From contig CM077158.1 in the NCBI GenBank assembly GCA_039583875.1, forward strand, positions 239,615,447-239,679,446: a stretch of 64,000 nucleotides of DNA, given 5' to 3'. This document shows, piece after piece, positions 21,690-33,005 of the stretch. This DNA comes from Platanthera guangdongensis. Taxonomy: Eukaryota; Streptophyta; Magnoliopsida; Asparagales; Orchidaceae. The notes under the pieces are model-generated. The model saw only the letters and a list, made by a program, of their open reading frames with translations. It was not told the origin of the DNA and searched no databases. A program made the translations under genes and the position numbers. Within the stretch, counting starts at the first letter, position 1, and the number at the start of each line of letters is the position of its first letter.

Positions 21690-23810
21690 CCTTTTCCTCG
21701 GGCACTTCCATCTTGCTCAAGCTCTCCATGACCTTCTCCATCTCCTCTGCCTGGGCCAACCAAGAGATGGTGTTGACAGCCGTGACGTAGCACTGCCTTG
21801 CCATCCTGGAGTCCCCCTTGACTCTGACCTGGATCCCTCCGGAGCTGAACTTGATGCATTGGTGGAAGGAAGATGGCACGCAACGGAAGGCGCTGATGAG
21901 GGGCCTTCCGAAGATGACGTTATAGCTGCTTGGAGCGTCCACAATGACGAACCGGCAGTTCCTTGAGACTCCCCCCAATTTAACTTGGAGTCCCACTCCA
22001 CCCTCAACCTCCTTCCTCTCCCCTGAAAATCCAAACCGGGGTCCGTCCGAGGCCAACACCCTCCTTGGCTCTACCTTCATCTCATCAAACGCCTTCCTGA
22101 AAATGACGTTGACAGAGCTCCCGTTGTCCACCAAGATTCGGGAGACGCTGTAGCCCTCGATGGCCGTCTGGATGACCAGCGCATCGCAAAACGGATCCTC
22201 ATGATCCGGCAGGTCCTTCACCGAGAAGGTGACCTTCTCCTCTTGGGGCGGTGTCTGGGAGGTTGAGGCGATGCTCCTTCGGTACATGACATGGAGGCTT
22301 GCCTTCCGAGTGGCCTCGATCCCTACTCCGCCATGGATCACCGCTATACCGCCTCAGGGTCCGACATCGACCCGGTCCTCACAAACATCATCCCCTCCTT
22401 CTCTGGGCAGAACCTCTTCAACCCGTACTGGTGGCTGTGGCTGGGCAGGGTCTCTCGCCCCCCTCACTTCCAGGAACTCGGGGCAGGTAGCTGTGGCGTG
22501 TCCCTCCACCTGGTGGAAGTCACAGTATGACAACTCTACCCTGACCCTTCTCCTTCCCTGGCGGTTCCTACTCTCCCTTCGACCAATCTCTATTGCTTGC
22601 TGTGGTGGGGGTAGGAGCTGCCTAGGGGCTTGCCTCTGGAAGTTGAACCTTCCTTGGCCCCCATGGAAGTTTCCCCCATCATGGGCGTAACCTCTTCCCG
22701 GGCCCTGAGCGGGTCCTCCCTGCTGCCTCCAACTTGGTTCCGGACCCTCCTGAGCTCTCCGCTCCTCTCTCCTTCTTCCCTACTAAGGCCTCGAGCCACC
22801 TTGCTCCTTTGCCTCCGTCTCTGTCAGCTTTGCCAACTTCTTGACAAATGTCGGGTTGGCTGCCTCCATGGCAATCTCCTCTGCCGCCCTTTCCATTAGC
22901 TCCTCGAAGTAAAGGGGGGCCTTCCGGGTCAAGCTCATCTTGAAGAAGCCCTCCTTCAGCCCAACGGTGAAGGCCATCTGGAGAGCATACCCTGGCATCT
23001 CCTGGACCTCCAGGATCTCCTCTTGGAACCGGTCAATGTAACGGGCCAGCGACTCCTCGGCCCCCTACCTTATCAGGAAGATGTACTCAGGACTCCTCTT
23101 CCGCTTCTTGGAGGTGGAGAAGCGGAGCTGGAAGCTTCGGCTCAAGTCCTCGAACCCATATATCGACCTCGGAGGGAGTTGATGAAACCAGTCCCTTGCC
23201 TTCTCCTTCAGCGTGATCGCAAAGAGGCGACACTTGAAGGCATCCGTCATCGGCCCGATGGAGACGGCATCCTCGAACCACTGCAGATGCTGGACGGGAT
23301 CATCCTTCCCAGTATAGTAAGCCATGTCTGGCTCCCTGAATCCCTCGGGAACGGGAGCTGAGATGATCAGCTCGCTGAAGGGTGACCCCCTAAGGGGTGG
23401 TCTCGCCACCTCCACTCGCGCAACCTGCTCGCCTGGGAGGTTGGCACTCGCCGGGCTAGAGAACAACTCCCGGCCAGTGAGGTCTCGCTCGACCCCATCT
23501 CCCATCCTCTCCTTTCCTGGCCTTCTGCCTGGTGCACTTCCTTCTCCCCCGCTGGGGTCATCTCGCCTAGACCCCTGGGAGTTGACTCGTCGATGGGGGG
23601 AGCTAGCTCCTGGGGGGTCGGGGTGGAGCTGCCACCCTGAGGAGCAATGCTTCGCAGCATCTCCATGATACCATGGATGGAGGCCATGAACTCTTGCCTC
23701 CCCACAAAGGGTCCTGAGCTAGAGAGCTCGCCGAGATCATCACTACCTCCCTGACCTCCAGTCATGACTCTCTCCCTAGATCTTCTGTGCTGGTCACTCT
23801 CCACGCTCAC
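21690..23810 (-). pseudogene. Ty3/gypsy-type gag and protease-like region
   Basis: Read on the minus strand from 23810 (MSVESDQHRRSRERVMTGGQ). The retrotransposon Gag domain is at 23505-22783: FREPDMAYYTGKDDPVQHLQ, RLFAITLKEKARDWFHQLP and EMPGYALQMAFTVGLKEGFF. A zinc-knuckle-like CDFHQVEGHATATC lies near 22490-22530. The protease-like part is at 22341-21690, with VSRILVDNGSSVNVIF (D-N-G-S-S in place of the usual D-S/T-G) and YNVIFGRPLISAF. Plant Ty3 elements often show this C-x-F-H...GH-x-x-x-x-C knuckle. Several frame breaks lie near 23367, 23065, 22783 and 22590. No pol follows, although space remains. Not translatable as one protein. Confidence 0.85.
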
Positions 23811-23820
23811 CGCACCAAAG
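23807..23820 (-). other. Primer-binding-site-like sequence of gypsy-type element
   Basis: Minus strand next to the 5' LTR reads CTTTGGTGCGGTGAGCG. The TGG start and position fit a primer site, but the matching tRNA is not identified. Confidence 0.45.
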
Positions 23821-24931
23821 TGTTGAAGCCAAAATTGACCTCTGTGGAGTTCGGGGTCCCTGAAAGGGGTGACCTCACACCTACTACACTCGAGAGAACG
23901 TCACGGACCGGAGACTTAGGAGACTATGAACAGACCCTCGGCTCTAGCACGGAGGTTCCACCTCACACCCGGAAGGCTACCTGAGCTCTTCCCCTCCCTC
24001 ACCAAAGGGCTAGGCTAGGCTAGGCGCCTTGGAGAGCTCTCTCTACTCTACCAAGAAGAAGCTAAGGGAGGAGGAAACTCAGAAAAGGATCCTCTCCAAG
24101 GCACCAAAGGGGGTCTACTTATAGTTTTCCAAATCCCATGGGCCACAAATGACCAAAATACCCCCACGGCCAAAAGGCCTCGGGCCAATAGGAAACCGCC
24201 ACGCCGGGGGGTAGAGAAGGAAAAACACGTCACCTAAAGCTAAAAGGGGACCCACCCTGCGGGACGGGGCGAGACCCGGCCTGGGGCCGGACTCGCCCGG
24301 CCGCCCGCGGGGCTGGGCGAGACCCGGCCTGGGGCCGGTCTCGCCCGGCCTCCCGCGGGGCTGGGCGAGACCCGGCCTGGGGCCGGTCTCGCCCGGCCTA
24401 CTTGCCGAGCTGGGCGAGACCCGGCCTGGGGCTGGTCTCGCCCGGCTGCCCCCGGGGGCGGGGCGAGACCCGGCCTGGGGCCGGTCTCGCCCTGCCTACT
24501 CGCCGGGCTGGGCGAGACCCGGCCTGGGGCCGGTCTCGCCCGGCCTACCCGCCGGGCTGGGCGAGACCCGGCCTGGGGCCGGTCTCGCCCGGCTGCCCGC
24601 GGGGCTGGGCGAGACCCGGCCTGGGGCCGGTCTCGCCCGGCCTACCCGCCGGGCTCGGGGCCGGTCTCGCCGGCCTGAGGGAAAAAAGGGGGAGGGGGAG
24701 GGCCTGCTGATCCCGCCTCCACACTCAAATGGCCCGGGCGGGTGCCTACCAACCTGCCGCTTTCACACTCCAACTAAGGGGCCGCTGGGGGAGGCCGATT
24801 TCTCCTCCCCCTACTAGTATGTTTCCAAGCCAGAGCCAAAATTGGCCACCGAGAGTTCAAAATACTCAAAAAGCTTAAAAACTAAGCACGCCTCATTTGG
24901 GGCCCACTATTCACGAATACGGGGTTGTACA
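23821..24931 (-). repeat. 5' LTR of gypsy-type element, with internal GC-rich tandem array
   Basis: 1111 bp, near-identical to 18195-19321 outside the GC-rich array at 24268-24665. The promoter would read leftwards. The 16-bp length difference between the LTRs lies mainly in the array. Confidence 0.92.
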
Positions 24932-24936
24932 CTCAG

Positions 24937-26381
24937 CATGATAGATCATATCATTATGTGCCTGCAAAAACATTTGCGAGAGCATTTTTCTCATTTCAAG
25001 CAGGAAGAAAGCTCAAACAAGAGCTATCCATTCCATTTGATAAAAGCAAGGGCCATCATGCTGTATTAGCAACTTCAAAGTATGGAGTAAAGAGACTAGA
25101 ACTACTGAAAGCATGCTTAGAAAGTGAACTGTTGTTAATGAAGAGGAATAATTTTGTTTACATTTTTGGAGTTATTAAAGTGAGTCAAATTATCTCAATT
25201 ATACCCCAGTAACTACATCTTGTAATGAACTTATCTCTTCATGAATATATTGACTTTCAGGTCATTTTCACAGCACTTGTTATGATAACTCTCTTTTGGA
25301 GGTCTAATATGCATCATAGCTCTATAAATGATGGAATTATTTACATGGGAGCCCATTTCTTCTCAAACATTACAGTCATGTCAGGCGGTTTCTCTGAGCT
25401 TGGTTTGACCCTTATCAAGCTACCCGTCTTCTTCAAACAGCGGGATAGCCTTTTTTTTCCTTCATGGGCTTATGCAATACCAACATTGATTTTTAAGATT
25501 CCTTTTTCATTCTTAGAGGCCGCTATCTGGATGGGACTCCAATACGGTTAGAATTGTTTAAACTAATGCTACCTTTAATTCTTTATCAGTAAGTAATGTG
25601 ACGAACTTCTCCTGCACAGGCTATTAAAGCAATATTTGTTACTTGTTCTGGTCAATCAGATGAGTTCTGGGCTATCTCGGTTCTTAGCTGTAATAGGAAG
25701 AACTATGGTAGTTGCTAATGTGTTGGCGACCTATACATTACTCATTTTTATAGTGTTGAGCGGATTATCATTTCATATGGTGATTTCAAAACCACTAATC
25801 TATTTAGTTGTAATGATACGAGCATCTTCGCACGCGCTACGCCCGTGCTCGATGCTCTCTGGCGGCCTTCGGCCGCATCTAGGCGGGCTTCGCCTGTGTC
25901 CGCACGGGCTTCACCCGCCTCCGCACGGGCTTCGCCCGTGCTCGATGCGTAGTTGCGGGCTGCGCCTGCATCAAGGCGGGCAGGGCCCGCAATATATACA
26001 TATGAGTACTTAAAATGACCGTAAAAAAATATAAATCGATATTACAATTTTTATTTTATAAAATAATTTACATTTTGACGTAAAAACATTAATTTCTCTC
26101 CCTCTTTCTCTTCCTATTCTCTCTCTCTCCTCCCCCTCTCTCTCTAATGTAGGGATAAGATTTATTTGATGAGATCTAATGGTCAAAACTTAAAGTATGA
26201 TTTGCCTCAAGATATGTATATTGCTTTATATATATAAGATTATGTCATATTATATTAGTAATCTAACCACATTCAATTATTATTCAAAATAAATTCTGTT
26301 TTTTTAAGGGGATGTTAATAAGTGGTGGATATGGTGTTATTGGATATCACCCTTAACTTACTCACAAAATGCTATTACAGT
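24937..26381 (+). pseudogene. PDR transporter: exons 9-12, first transmembrane domain
   Basis: Exon 9 resumes after the gypsy element (HDRSYHYVPAKTFARAF, to about 25179). Exon 10 (25261-25550) has MHHSSINDGIIYMGAHFF, TLIKLPVFFKQRDSLFFPSW and AYAIPTLIFKIPFSFLEA: TMD1 helices with the conserved PVFFKQRD loop. Exon 11 (about 25620-25779) reads LLKQYLLLVLVNQMSSGLSR and ends LSGLSFHM. The next intron holds a Helitron (25819-26239). Exon 12 (about 26308-26381) reads DVNKWWIWCYWISPLTYSQN and AITV, and is cut at 26382 by a copia element. This is the best preserved part: few or no stops within the exons I can read. It cannot function because both flanks are broken. Confidence 0.9.
25819..26239 (-). 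mobile_element. Non-autonomous Helitron (copy 2), in a PDR intron
   Basis: 421 bp. The minus-strand start is TCTTATATATATAAAGC at 26239, and the end is GCGTGCGAAGATGCTCG at 25819. Flanking bases are A and T as in copy 1. The interior shares GGCCGCATCTAGGCGGGCTTC, the ATACATATGAGTACT block and the GACC-ATTAGATC block near the 5' end with copy 1, in the same order. It sits between exons 11 and 12 of the transporter. Confidence 0.75.
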
Positions 26382-26564
26382 TGTTAATAATATAGAAGAA
26401 AACAATGTAAATGCCCATTTATAGGCCCATTTATCTTCTTTCTCTTTTACTCCCACATCTCCTGTATAGGATTTTTCCTCCCTCTCTTCTCCTATATATT
26501 TGTATTATTTCTTGTATTTGAGGAATGAAGAAGTATCTATAAGGTTGGTCCATCAGTTTTTACA
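26382..26564 (+). repeat. 5' LTR of short copia element, unit 1 (complete)
   Basis: 183 bp, TGTTAATAATATAG...TTTTTACA. The only complete 5' LTR in the array: in units 2-5 about the first 47 bp are missing. Confidence 0.92.
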
Positions 26565-26576
26565 TGGTATCAGAGC

Positions 26577-27760
26577 GACCGATCCTCCTTGGGTGGCCTC
26601 TCTTTTCTTAACCGCCTGCCTTGGGCCGTCTCCTTCCTCTCCTGCGGTCTGCGGTCTCCTGCGGCCTCTGGCGGCCTGCAACCTCTGTCCGCTCCTCTCC
26701 CTTAGCCGCTCTGCTAACTGCGGCCTCTCTTTGATTCCGCTCCCTCTTTCTTTCCGTGGTTCCACCCTCCTCCTCGAGCTTCTTATAGCCTCCTTCCTCT
26801 CCGACCCGTGGGGTCCACTTCTCCCTATAGCTCTTTTTCTGTCCGCTGCGAGCTCCTGTTCGCTGCGGGCTGTCTTCCCTGCTCGACTTCTTCCCTACCT
26901 TGCGGGCTTCTGCTCTACTCCAGAACGCGCTCTCTCTTCTCGCTCGCGGTCTCTCTGTTCTTCCCGCCGCGAACTGCTTCTTCCCGCTGCGGGCTCTCTT
27001 CTCGCGGGCTGTTCTGAAACCGCGGCGATTTCCCTTCTTGCGGCCTGCTCCAGTCCGCTGCGACCTATCTCTACTCGCGCTTTGCCGAGTTCCTCTCCTA
27101 GTCGCCACGATCTGACCTCTCTTCCCGCGATTTATCTACCCGCGACAGTTCCTGCTCTTGGTCGTGGCTTCTTCCCCTGCCGCTGGTGTACTCCATTTGA
27201 CTGTGCAGACTTCTTGTGTCCGGCTTCACATTGTGATCGGTTCATTGCTGCAGCCTGCCCTTCCTCATTGCTGCGGCCTGCTCCAGTTCGCTGTGACCTG
27301 CTGCTCCTTGCCGTTTACTCTAGTCGTCGCGACCTTCCCTTCGGGCTTCTTGATCGCCCTCTCCCCAGCAGGCTCCTGCTTCAGTCCCCTGTTTTTGGCC
27401 GCTGCGGTCTGCTTCTGGCTGTGACCTGCCTATTCTCGCCGCTTCTCGGTTGTCGCCGCTGGTTCTGTCCGGCGTGCCGCAGACATCCTTGCCGACCAGT
27501 TTCTCCGGGCTTCGCATTCTGGTCACGACTTCTTGTCGCTGGTGGCTTATCACCCAGACCGTGCGGCCTGCCTGATGTCTGATTCTGGTCTTGTCGTGCT
27601 AGTGCTCTCCGGTTTGCGGATTCTTCTTCGCCCAGTCTTGGCGACGCCTTCTCTTCCCGTCACCACATTTCTCTACCCGCAGCGGGCTCCGTCCCTTGGT
27701 TGCGGGCTCTTCCTGCTAGTGTCTTGACACCGAGACCAAGCGGCCTCCCTGTTTCGCCTT
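26577..27760 (+). other. GC-rich, non-coding leader of short copia element
   Basis: About 1.2 kb rich in TGCGGCCT, CTGCGGGCT and TTCTCGC motifs. Long frames are open on both strands because of composition, but none shows a Gag helix or zinc knuckle. Gag seems to have been replaced or worn away, as the expected domain is absent. Repeated in units 2-5. Confidence 0.7.
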
Positions 27761-27769
27761 GCTTTCTGC

Positions 27770-29553
27770 TGATGTCTCCCTCCATGAAGCCCTACCATAT
27801 CACACCAGTCCTTCTGATCCCCTTCTTCCTCCTCCTCTATCTCGGCCCATCGTACTCGTCACGTCTCCCTTACCACCACTTCTCCCTACCCCCACCCCAT
27901 CTGTCCCCCTCTCTTATCACTCCGAGCATCCCACCATCTACAGTTCCCGTCAAACCCCCCGTTATTCAGGTATACACTCGTCGTCGTCCACGTTCAGATG
28001 CCCTGCCACAGCTTCCCTCTATCGGTGTGCTCTCGCGGCCTGGTGATCTGGCATCCTCTTCGACGGCACATCCCATGGCCAATTATGTTTCTCTACACCG
28101 GCTCTCTCCATCCCTCTGTGCCTTTGCTCTCTCTCTCTCTCCTCTATTTATGTACCTAACTATGTGTAGGAAGCTCTCCAACATCCGCGGTGGTGCGCCG
28201 CTATGGATGATGAGATGACGACTCTGTGGGGTAATTACTCGTGGGATCTTGTGCCCCTTCCTCCGGTTCACAATTGTGTTAGCTGCAAATGGATCTTCAC
28301 TATCAAAATTGCCGCGGATGGGACAGTTGATCGCTTAAAAGCTCGGCTTGTGGCCCGGGGATTTACACAACAGTACGACCTTGATTATGAGGAAACTTTC
28401 TCCCCGGTTGAAAAATTGAATTCGGTTCGGGTTCTTCTCTCCTTAGCTGTTCATCGTTAGTGGCCCCTTCATCAGCTAGATGTCAAGAATGCATTCTTGA
28501 ATGACGATTTTCTTGAGACAGTGTACATGCATCAACCGCCCGGGTTTGAGACCACGGAGGAGTCTCTGGTCTGTCTTCTTCGCAAGTCTATTTATGGTAT
28601 CAAACAATCTCCACGGGCATGGTTTGGAAAATTCAGCAAGGTCGTTCGTAAGATTGACTTCAAACAAAGCTCGACAGATACCTCTCTTTACTCATCATCA
28701 ATCAACTCGGAAGGTCATACTTCTGGTCTATGTGGACGATATTCTTATCACTTGGGATGACTCTGCTGGGATACACCATGTGAAGCGACATTTGAACTTT
28801 ACATTTCAAATCAAAGATTTGGGCAGTCTTCGCTATTTCCTTGGACTAGAAGTAGCACGACGACCAGATGACCTTGTCTTATCCCAGCGTAAATACTGCA
28901 TTGACCTCCTGCAAGATGCTGGCCTCTCGGGTTGTAAACCTGCAGAAACTCCGATGGAAGTCAACCACATGTTGTGTGCTCAGGGATTTGAGAATGATTT
29001 CCTTCTTCCGGACCCGAAATACTATCGACGTCTTGTGAGAAAACTGATATATCTAACAGTTGCAAGAGCTGACATATCATTTGCTGTTGGTGTGGTCAGC
29101 CGGTTTATGCATACCCCACGGGTCTCTCACCTCCAGGCAGTGGAACACATCCTTAGGTATTTGAAGACTTCCCCTGGGCAGGGACTTGTGACAAGCCGTC
29201 TGCTGAGGCCGAGTACCGTGCGATGACGGCTGTTACATCTGAAATAACCTGGCTGGAAAGACTTTTAATGGACTTAGGGGTTAAATTGTCCTCACCTTCA
29301 ACACTGTTCTGCGATAGTCAAGCTGCGATACACATTGCAAAGAATCCTGTATTTCATGAGAGGACCAAACATATTGAGATTGATTGTCATTTTATTCGAG
29401 AAAAGGTTCAAGCAAAGGAGCTAAAGCTTGAACATGTTTCCGCCTCTGGACAAGTTGCTGATATCCTTACCAAGGCGCTGCCTCGCAAGTTGTACTACCT
29501 GTTCCGGTCCAAGCTTGGCGCATATGACCTATACGCTCCAGCTTGCGAGGGAG
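27770..29553 (+). pseudogene. copia RT and partial RNase H, unit 1
   Basis: Starts in the Pro/Ser-rich linker that normally follows integrase (PVIQVYTRRRPRSDAL), then MANYVSLHRL. The RT reads [80 protein letters not shown] and PPGFET. A stop unique to this copy (TAG at 28458) follows AVHR. A frameshift lies near 28715; the frame then gives ILLVYVDDILITWDDSAG (catalytic DD) and YFLGLEVARRPDDLVLSQRK. At about 29185 an internal deletion removes the N-terminal half of RNase H, including its first Asp motif. What remains is SEITWLERLLMDLGVKLSSP, LFCDSQAAIHIAKN and VFHERTKHIEIDCHFIREK. Nonfunctional. Confidence 0.9.
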
Positions 29554-29725
29554 TGTTAGATAATATAGAAGAAAACAATGTAAAGGCCCATTTATCTTCT
29601 TTCTCTTTTAGTCCCACATCTCCTGTATAAGATTTTTCCTCCCTCTCTTCTCTTATATATTTGTATTCTTTCTTGTATTTGAGGAATGAAGAAGTATATA
29701 TAAAGTTGGCCCATCAGTTTCTACA
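29554..29725 (+). repeat. 3' LTR of short copia element, unit 1
   Basis: 172 bp, TGTTAGATAATATAG...TTTCTACA, followed by ACAGT. Confidence 0.92.
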
Positions 29726-29730
29726 ACAGT

Positions 29731-32700
29731 CAATGAATTCCTTGGAAAAAGTTGGAGCCATGTAAGAAATTCATACATGGTCACACTTACTTTTATCGTC
29801 TTACAGAGATGGAATAGAATCATGACAACAAATTTCTGGTGCAGATCATACCTGGGACAAATAAGACACTTGGTGTGAGTATCTTGAAATCCCATGGAAT
29901 ATTCACAGAAGCAAAATGGTACTGGATTGGTGTAGCCGCTTTACTCTGATATGGGCTCCTATTCAATTTCCTCTTCATCATAGGCCTATCTTACATCAAA
30001 CGTGAGTATTTTCATTATCCATTCCTCACAAATGAAGTTCCTACATCTACATATCTTATTGTTAAATTCTGATGTGACTTGTAATTTTGCAGCAAGTACC
30101 AAATCTCCTAGAAATGTTTTCTAAGAAGAACAAAATGCATATTGCAGGGAAACGTGAGTTTTCATCAAGAGGAAAGCAATTTATTCAGCAGCCCACATCA
30201 ACAAGTAAGCTGAATAGAACATAGGTTGTACATTCTCATTTCATACAAAGAGCTAATCATAGCCACATGTGATACTACACATTACAATGTCACCAGCATA
30301 TGAACATGATGATCACGAATTTAATGAAAGGAAAAGAATTGTTCTTCTGTTTATGCCACTCTCCATTACCTTTCACAACATAAGTTATGCAGTGGAGAAG
30401 CCCCATGTATGATTCAGATCATTTAAACAATCAAGTTTTGAAATTTATGGTTCCAATTGCTGATAATTGCCATAAAACTATTTCCAGGAAATGCAAACAC
30501 GAAGTATTGAAGACAAGTTGATTCTTTTGAATGGCTTGAGTGGTTGCTTTATGCCAGGAGTGCTCACTGCTCCAATGGGTGTATGTGGAGCTGGAAAGAC
30601 TACTCTTCTGGATGTACTTGCAGGCAGAATACTGCAGGGCATGTAGAGGGACAAATAATGATTTCCGGGTATCCCAAAAACCAAGAAACATTTGCTTGTG
30701 TCAGGGTATTGTGAACAGAATGATATACACTCACCACATGTAACAGTTCATGAATCTCTTATTTACTTGGCATGCCGTGTACCTGCTGATGTTGATTCCA
30801 TGACAAGAAAAGTGGGTTACCAAAACATAAATTATCATCCATTATCTTCTTTATTTGTTGCAAGGAGGTTAGTTTTGCAATGAAACTGTGTTTGCAGATG
30901 TTCATTGAAGAGATCATGGAGCTTACAGAATTGGCACCACTAAAAAAAGCATTAGTAGGATTTCCTGGTGTAAATGGATTAACAATAGAACAGCGAAAAA
31001 GATAAACCATTGCTGTTGAGCTTGTTGCTAATCCTTCTATATTGTTAATGGATGAGCCTGCATCTGGACTTCTATTGTGATGAGAATAGTAAGAAACACT
31101 GTCAATGGATGGAGGACAGTGGTGTGTACAATTCATCAACCGAGCATAGACATATTTGAATCATTTGATGAGGTAAAGCCTTGTGTTACAATTTGTCTTT
31201 ATTTTTTTGCAGTATAAGTCATCTAGAATTCAAATCTGTAATCACAGCTCTTCCTAATGAAGAGTGGGTGAAGAAATATATATTGGGCCATTAGGACACA
31301 ATTCTTTACATCTTATCAAATATTTTGAGGTAACTTCACAATACAAGGTTCTTATAAATTAATTTTGAACACTTACGTCCGGAGCTAATCTTGCTAAAAT
31401 GTTGCCTACGGTAACAATGTATTCAGGGGATTAAAGGAGTCGATAAGATAAAAGATAATCATAATCCTACAACATGAATGATGGAAGTCACTTCACAGGC
31501 ACAAGAGCAAAAGTTGAACATAGATTTTTGTGAAGTTTACAAGAAATCCAATTTATATAGGTATGCAAAGAACTTGTACTATTATTCTCTTAGTCATAAC
31601 TATATATCATTCAAATATATACCTTTGATTTAATCTTACCTGCAGGAAAAATAAATTATTAATATCAGAACTATGCAAGCCATCTCTTGGCTCATGTGAC
31701 CTCTATTTTCACACCAAGTATTCACAATCTTTTGTTACCCAATGTGTTGCTTGCTTATGGAAGCAAAACCTGTCATATTGGAGGAATTCTTCATACACTG
31801 CCATGAGAATATTCTTCACTGTAGTAATAGCTTTGATGTTTGGAACAATTTTCTGTGGTCTTGGTGGCAAAAAGTACGTGAATAATTCTATTTGTATAAA
31901 TACCCATTCTTTTTTTACTGGTATTTGCTTCATTTGTAATGAATGACAATGTTATGCTCATATGATTGCAGAGAAAAGCAACAGGACTTGTTTAATGCAA
32001 TGGGATCCATGTACGTTGCAGTTTTGTTCATGGGTGTATCATATTCTACTGGTGTTCAACCGATTGTAGCTCTTGATAGAACAATCTTCTACAGAGAGAG
32101 AGGGAGCTGCAGGAATGTACTCAGCATTGCCATATGCCTTTGGACAAGTAAAATATTTGAAATTCACTAAAATATTCTTGTTGTTTTTAACTATTTATTG
32201 TTGCTTCCTATCGTTAACTATGATGCAACTTTCAGGTTATAATTGAGCAACCGTATATTTTTGTTCAGTCTGCAGTCTACTGTATACTCGTCTATTCCAT
32301 GATTGGATTTGAATGGTTACCAGTGAAGTTCTTATGGTATCTCTTCTTCACATACTTCACCTTGCTCTATTACACATACTTTGGGATGCTCACAGTCAGA
32401 CTGACCCCCCAACTTCAACATAGCTGCTTTAGTTGCTTCAGCTATTTATGGAATATGGAATCTCTTCTCAGGTTTTATAATTCCAAGGATGGTGAGTGTG
32501 AACTCTTTCTTCATCTGCTTACTGTTAGAGACAATATTTAGTTGAGAAGGAGCGAGGAATTTTCTAGTTGTAACGAAATTTGAGTTGAGGCATGATTGTC
32601 ATACATACTTAAGGTCTACTAAGTTAAAACTAAACATTTTGGAGATGGTACTACTGGGCTTGCACAGTCTCATGGACACTAAGGCTTTTTTTTGGGGGAC

Positions 32701-33005
32701 TTATTTTCACCGGTCAAGCGGTTACGATCGCATGAACCGAACCTTAATTAAGCCTCGGTTCATGCGGTCATAACCGCTTGACCGGTGAAAATAAGTCCTC
32801 CCAAACGGAGCCTAAACAGATTGCTTGTATCCCAATATGGAGATACTCAAACAGTCAGCGAGTTACTAAAGAGTAACTTCGGATTTAGGGTAGATTTTTT
32901 GGGTTTGGTTGCAGCTATGGTTGTTTTCTTTGCTGTTTCATTTGCCTTCTTATTTTGGGGTTGGAATCAAATTTCTCAACTTTCAAAGAAGGTAGTCATT
33001 TTCTG
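29731..33005 (+). pseudogene. PDR transporter 3' half, copy 1: NBD2 and second transmembrane domain
   Basis: Exons by eye: 29731-29761 (NEFLGKSW); 29845-30001 (PGTNKTLGVSILKSHGIF, with TGA in AALL*YGLL); about 30290-30407 (ERKRIVLLFMPLSITFHN); 30489-30810 (NBD2 Walker [11 protein letters not shown], a frameshift one base short, then [27 protein letters not shown]); 30897-31172 ([48 protein letters not shown]). Later exons carry YIGPLGHNSLHLIKYFE, NPTT*MMEVTSQ (Trp to TGA), YFHTKYSQSFVTQCVACLWK, EKQQDLFNAMGSMYVAVLF and EQPYIFVQSAVYCILVYSMI. The last exon ends at 33005 and has a MITE in it. Copy-specific lesion: AGA-TAA just after EQRKR. Frameshifts in FYRER and after MLTVRLTP are shared with copies 2-4. 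An AATAAA lies at 33055. Confidence 0.9.
32683..32812. mobile_element. Palindromic Tourist-like MITE in the last PDR exon, copy 1
   Basis: 130 bp with TAA on both sides (32680-32682, 32813-32815). The arms GGACTTATTTTCACCGGTCA and continuing are nearly perfect inverted copies of each other over more than 50 bp, with a 12-14 base centre. The outer right end reads GGCTCCGTTTGGG inverted, typical of PIF/Harbinger-Tourist MITEs. It splits the exon RWYYWACTVSWTL from NRLLVSQYGDTQT. Confidence 0.82.

Larger units (their letters stand above)
18195..24931 (-). mobile_element. Gag-only Ty3/gypsy-type LTR element (TR-GAG-like) inserted in PDR exon 9
   Basis: 6737 bp between direct LTRs of 1127 and 1111 bp (18195-19321, 23821-24931; TGTTGAAGCC...TTGTACA in plus orientation) with target duplication CTCAG (18190-18194 and 24932-24936). 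The coding part on the minus strand has gag and an aspartic-protease-like region only. No RT, RNase H or integrase motif is present, so it depends on other elements for movement. Between the protease-like region and the 3' LTR lies a 78-bp satellite array, itself hit by a hAT MITE. The purine tract AAAAGAGAAGGGATTG on the minus strand abuts the left LTR, and a primer-like TGGTGCGGTGAGCG abuts the right LTR. The tRNA used is not identified. Confidence 0.9.
26382..29725 (+). mobile_element. Short copia element lacking gag, protease and integrase, inserted in PDR exon 12 (unit 1)
   Basis: 3344 bp. 5' LTR 26382-26564 (183 bp), tRNA-Met primer site 26565-26576, non-coding GC-rich leader, RT and part of RNase H, purine tract GCGAGGGAG, 3' LTR 29554-29725 (172 bp). 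The target duplication ACAGT (26377-26381, 29726-29730) is intact, so this is a real insertion of an already deleted element. Joining across it restores the PDR reading AITV-NEFLGKSW. The LTRs differ by several substitutions and about 12 bp of indels. Confidence 0.93.

Noticed and set aside
26500..27582. 360-codon open frame repeated in units 1-3 (also 33830-34912, 41173-42255) and partly in unit 4
   Set aside because: It lies in the copia leader, starts within the LTR, and is Cys/Leu/Ser/Arg-rich because of CTGCGGCCT-type composition. Open frames occur on both strands there. Its repetition only reflects duplication of the DNA.
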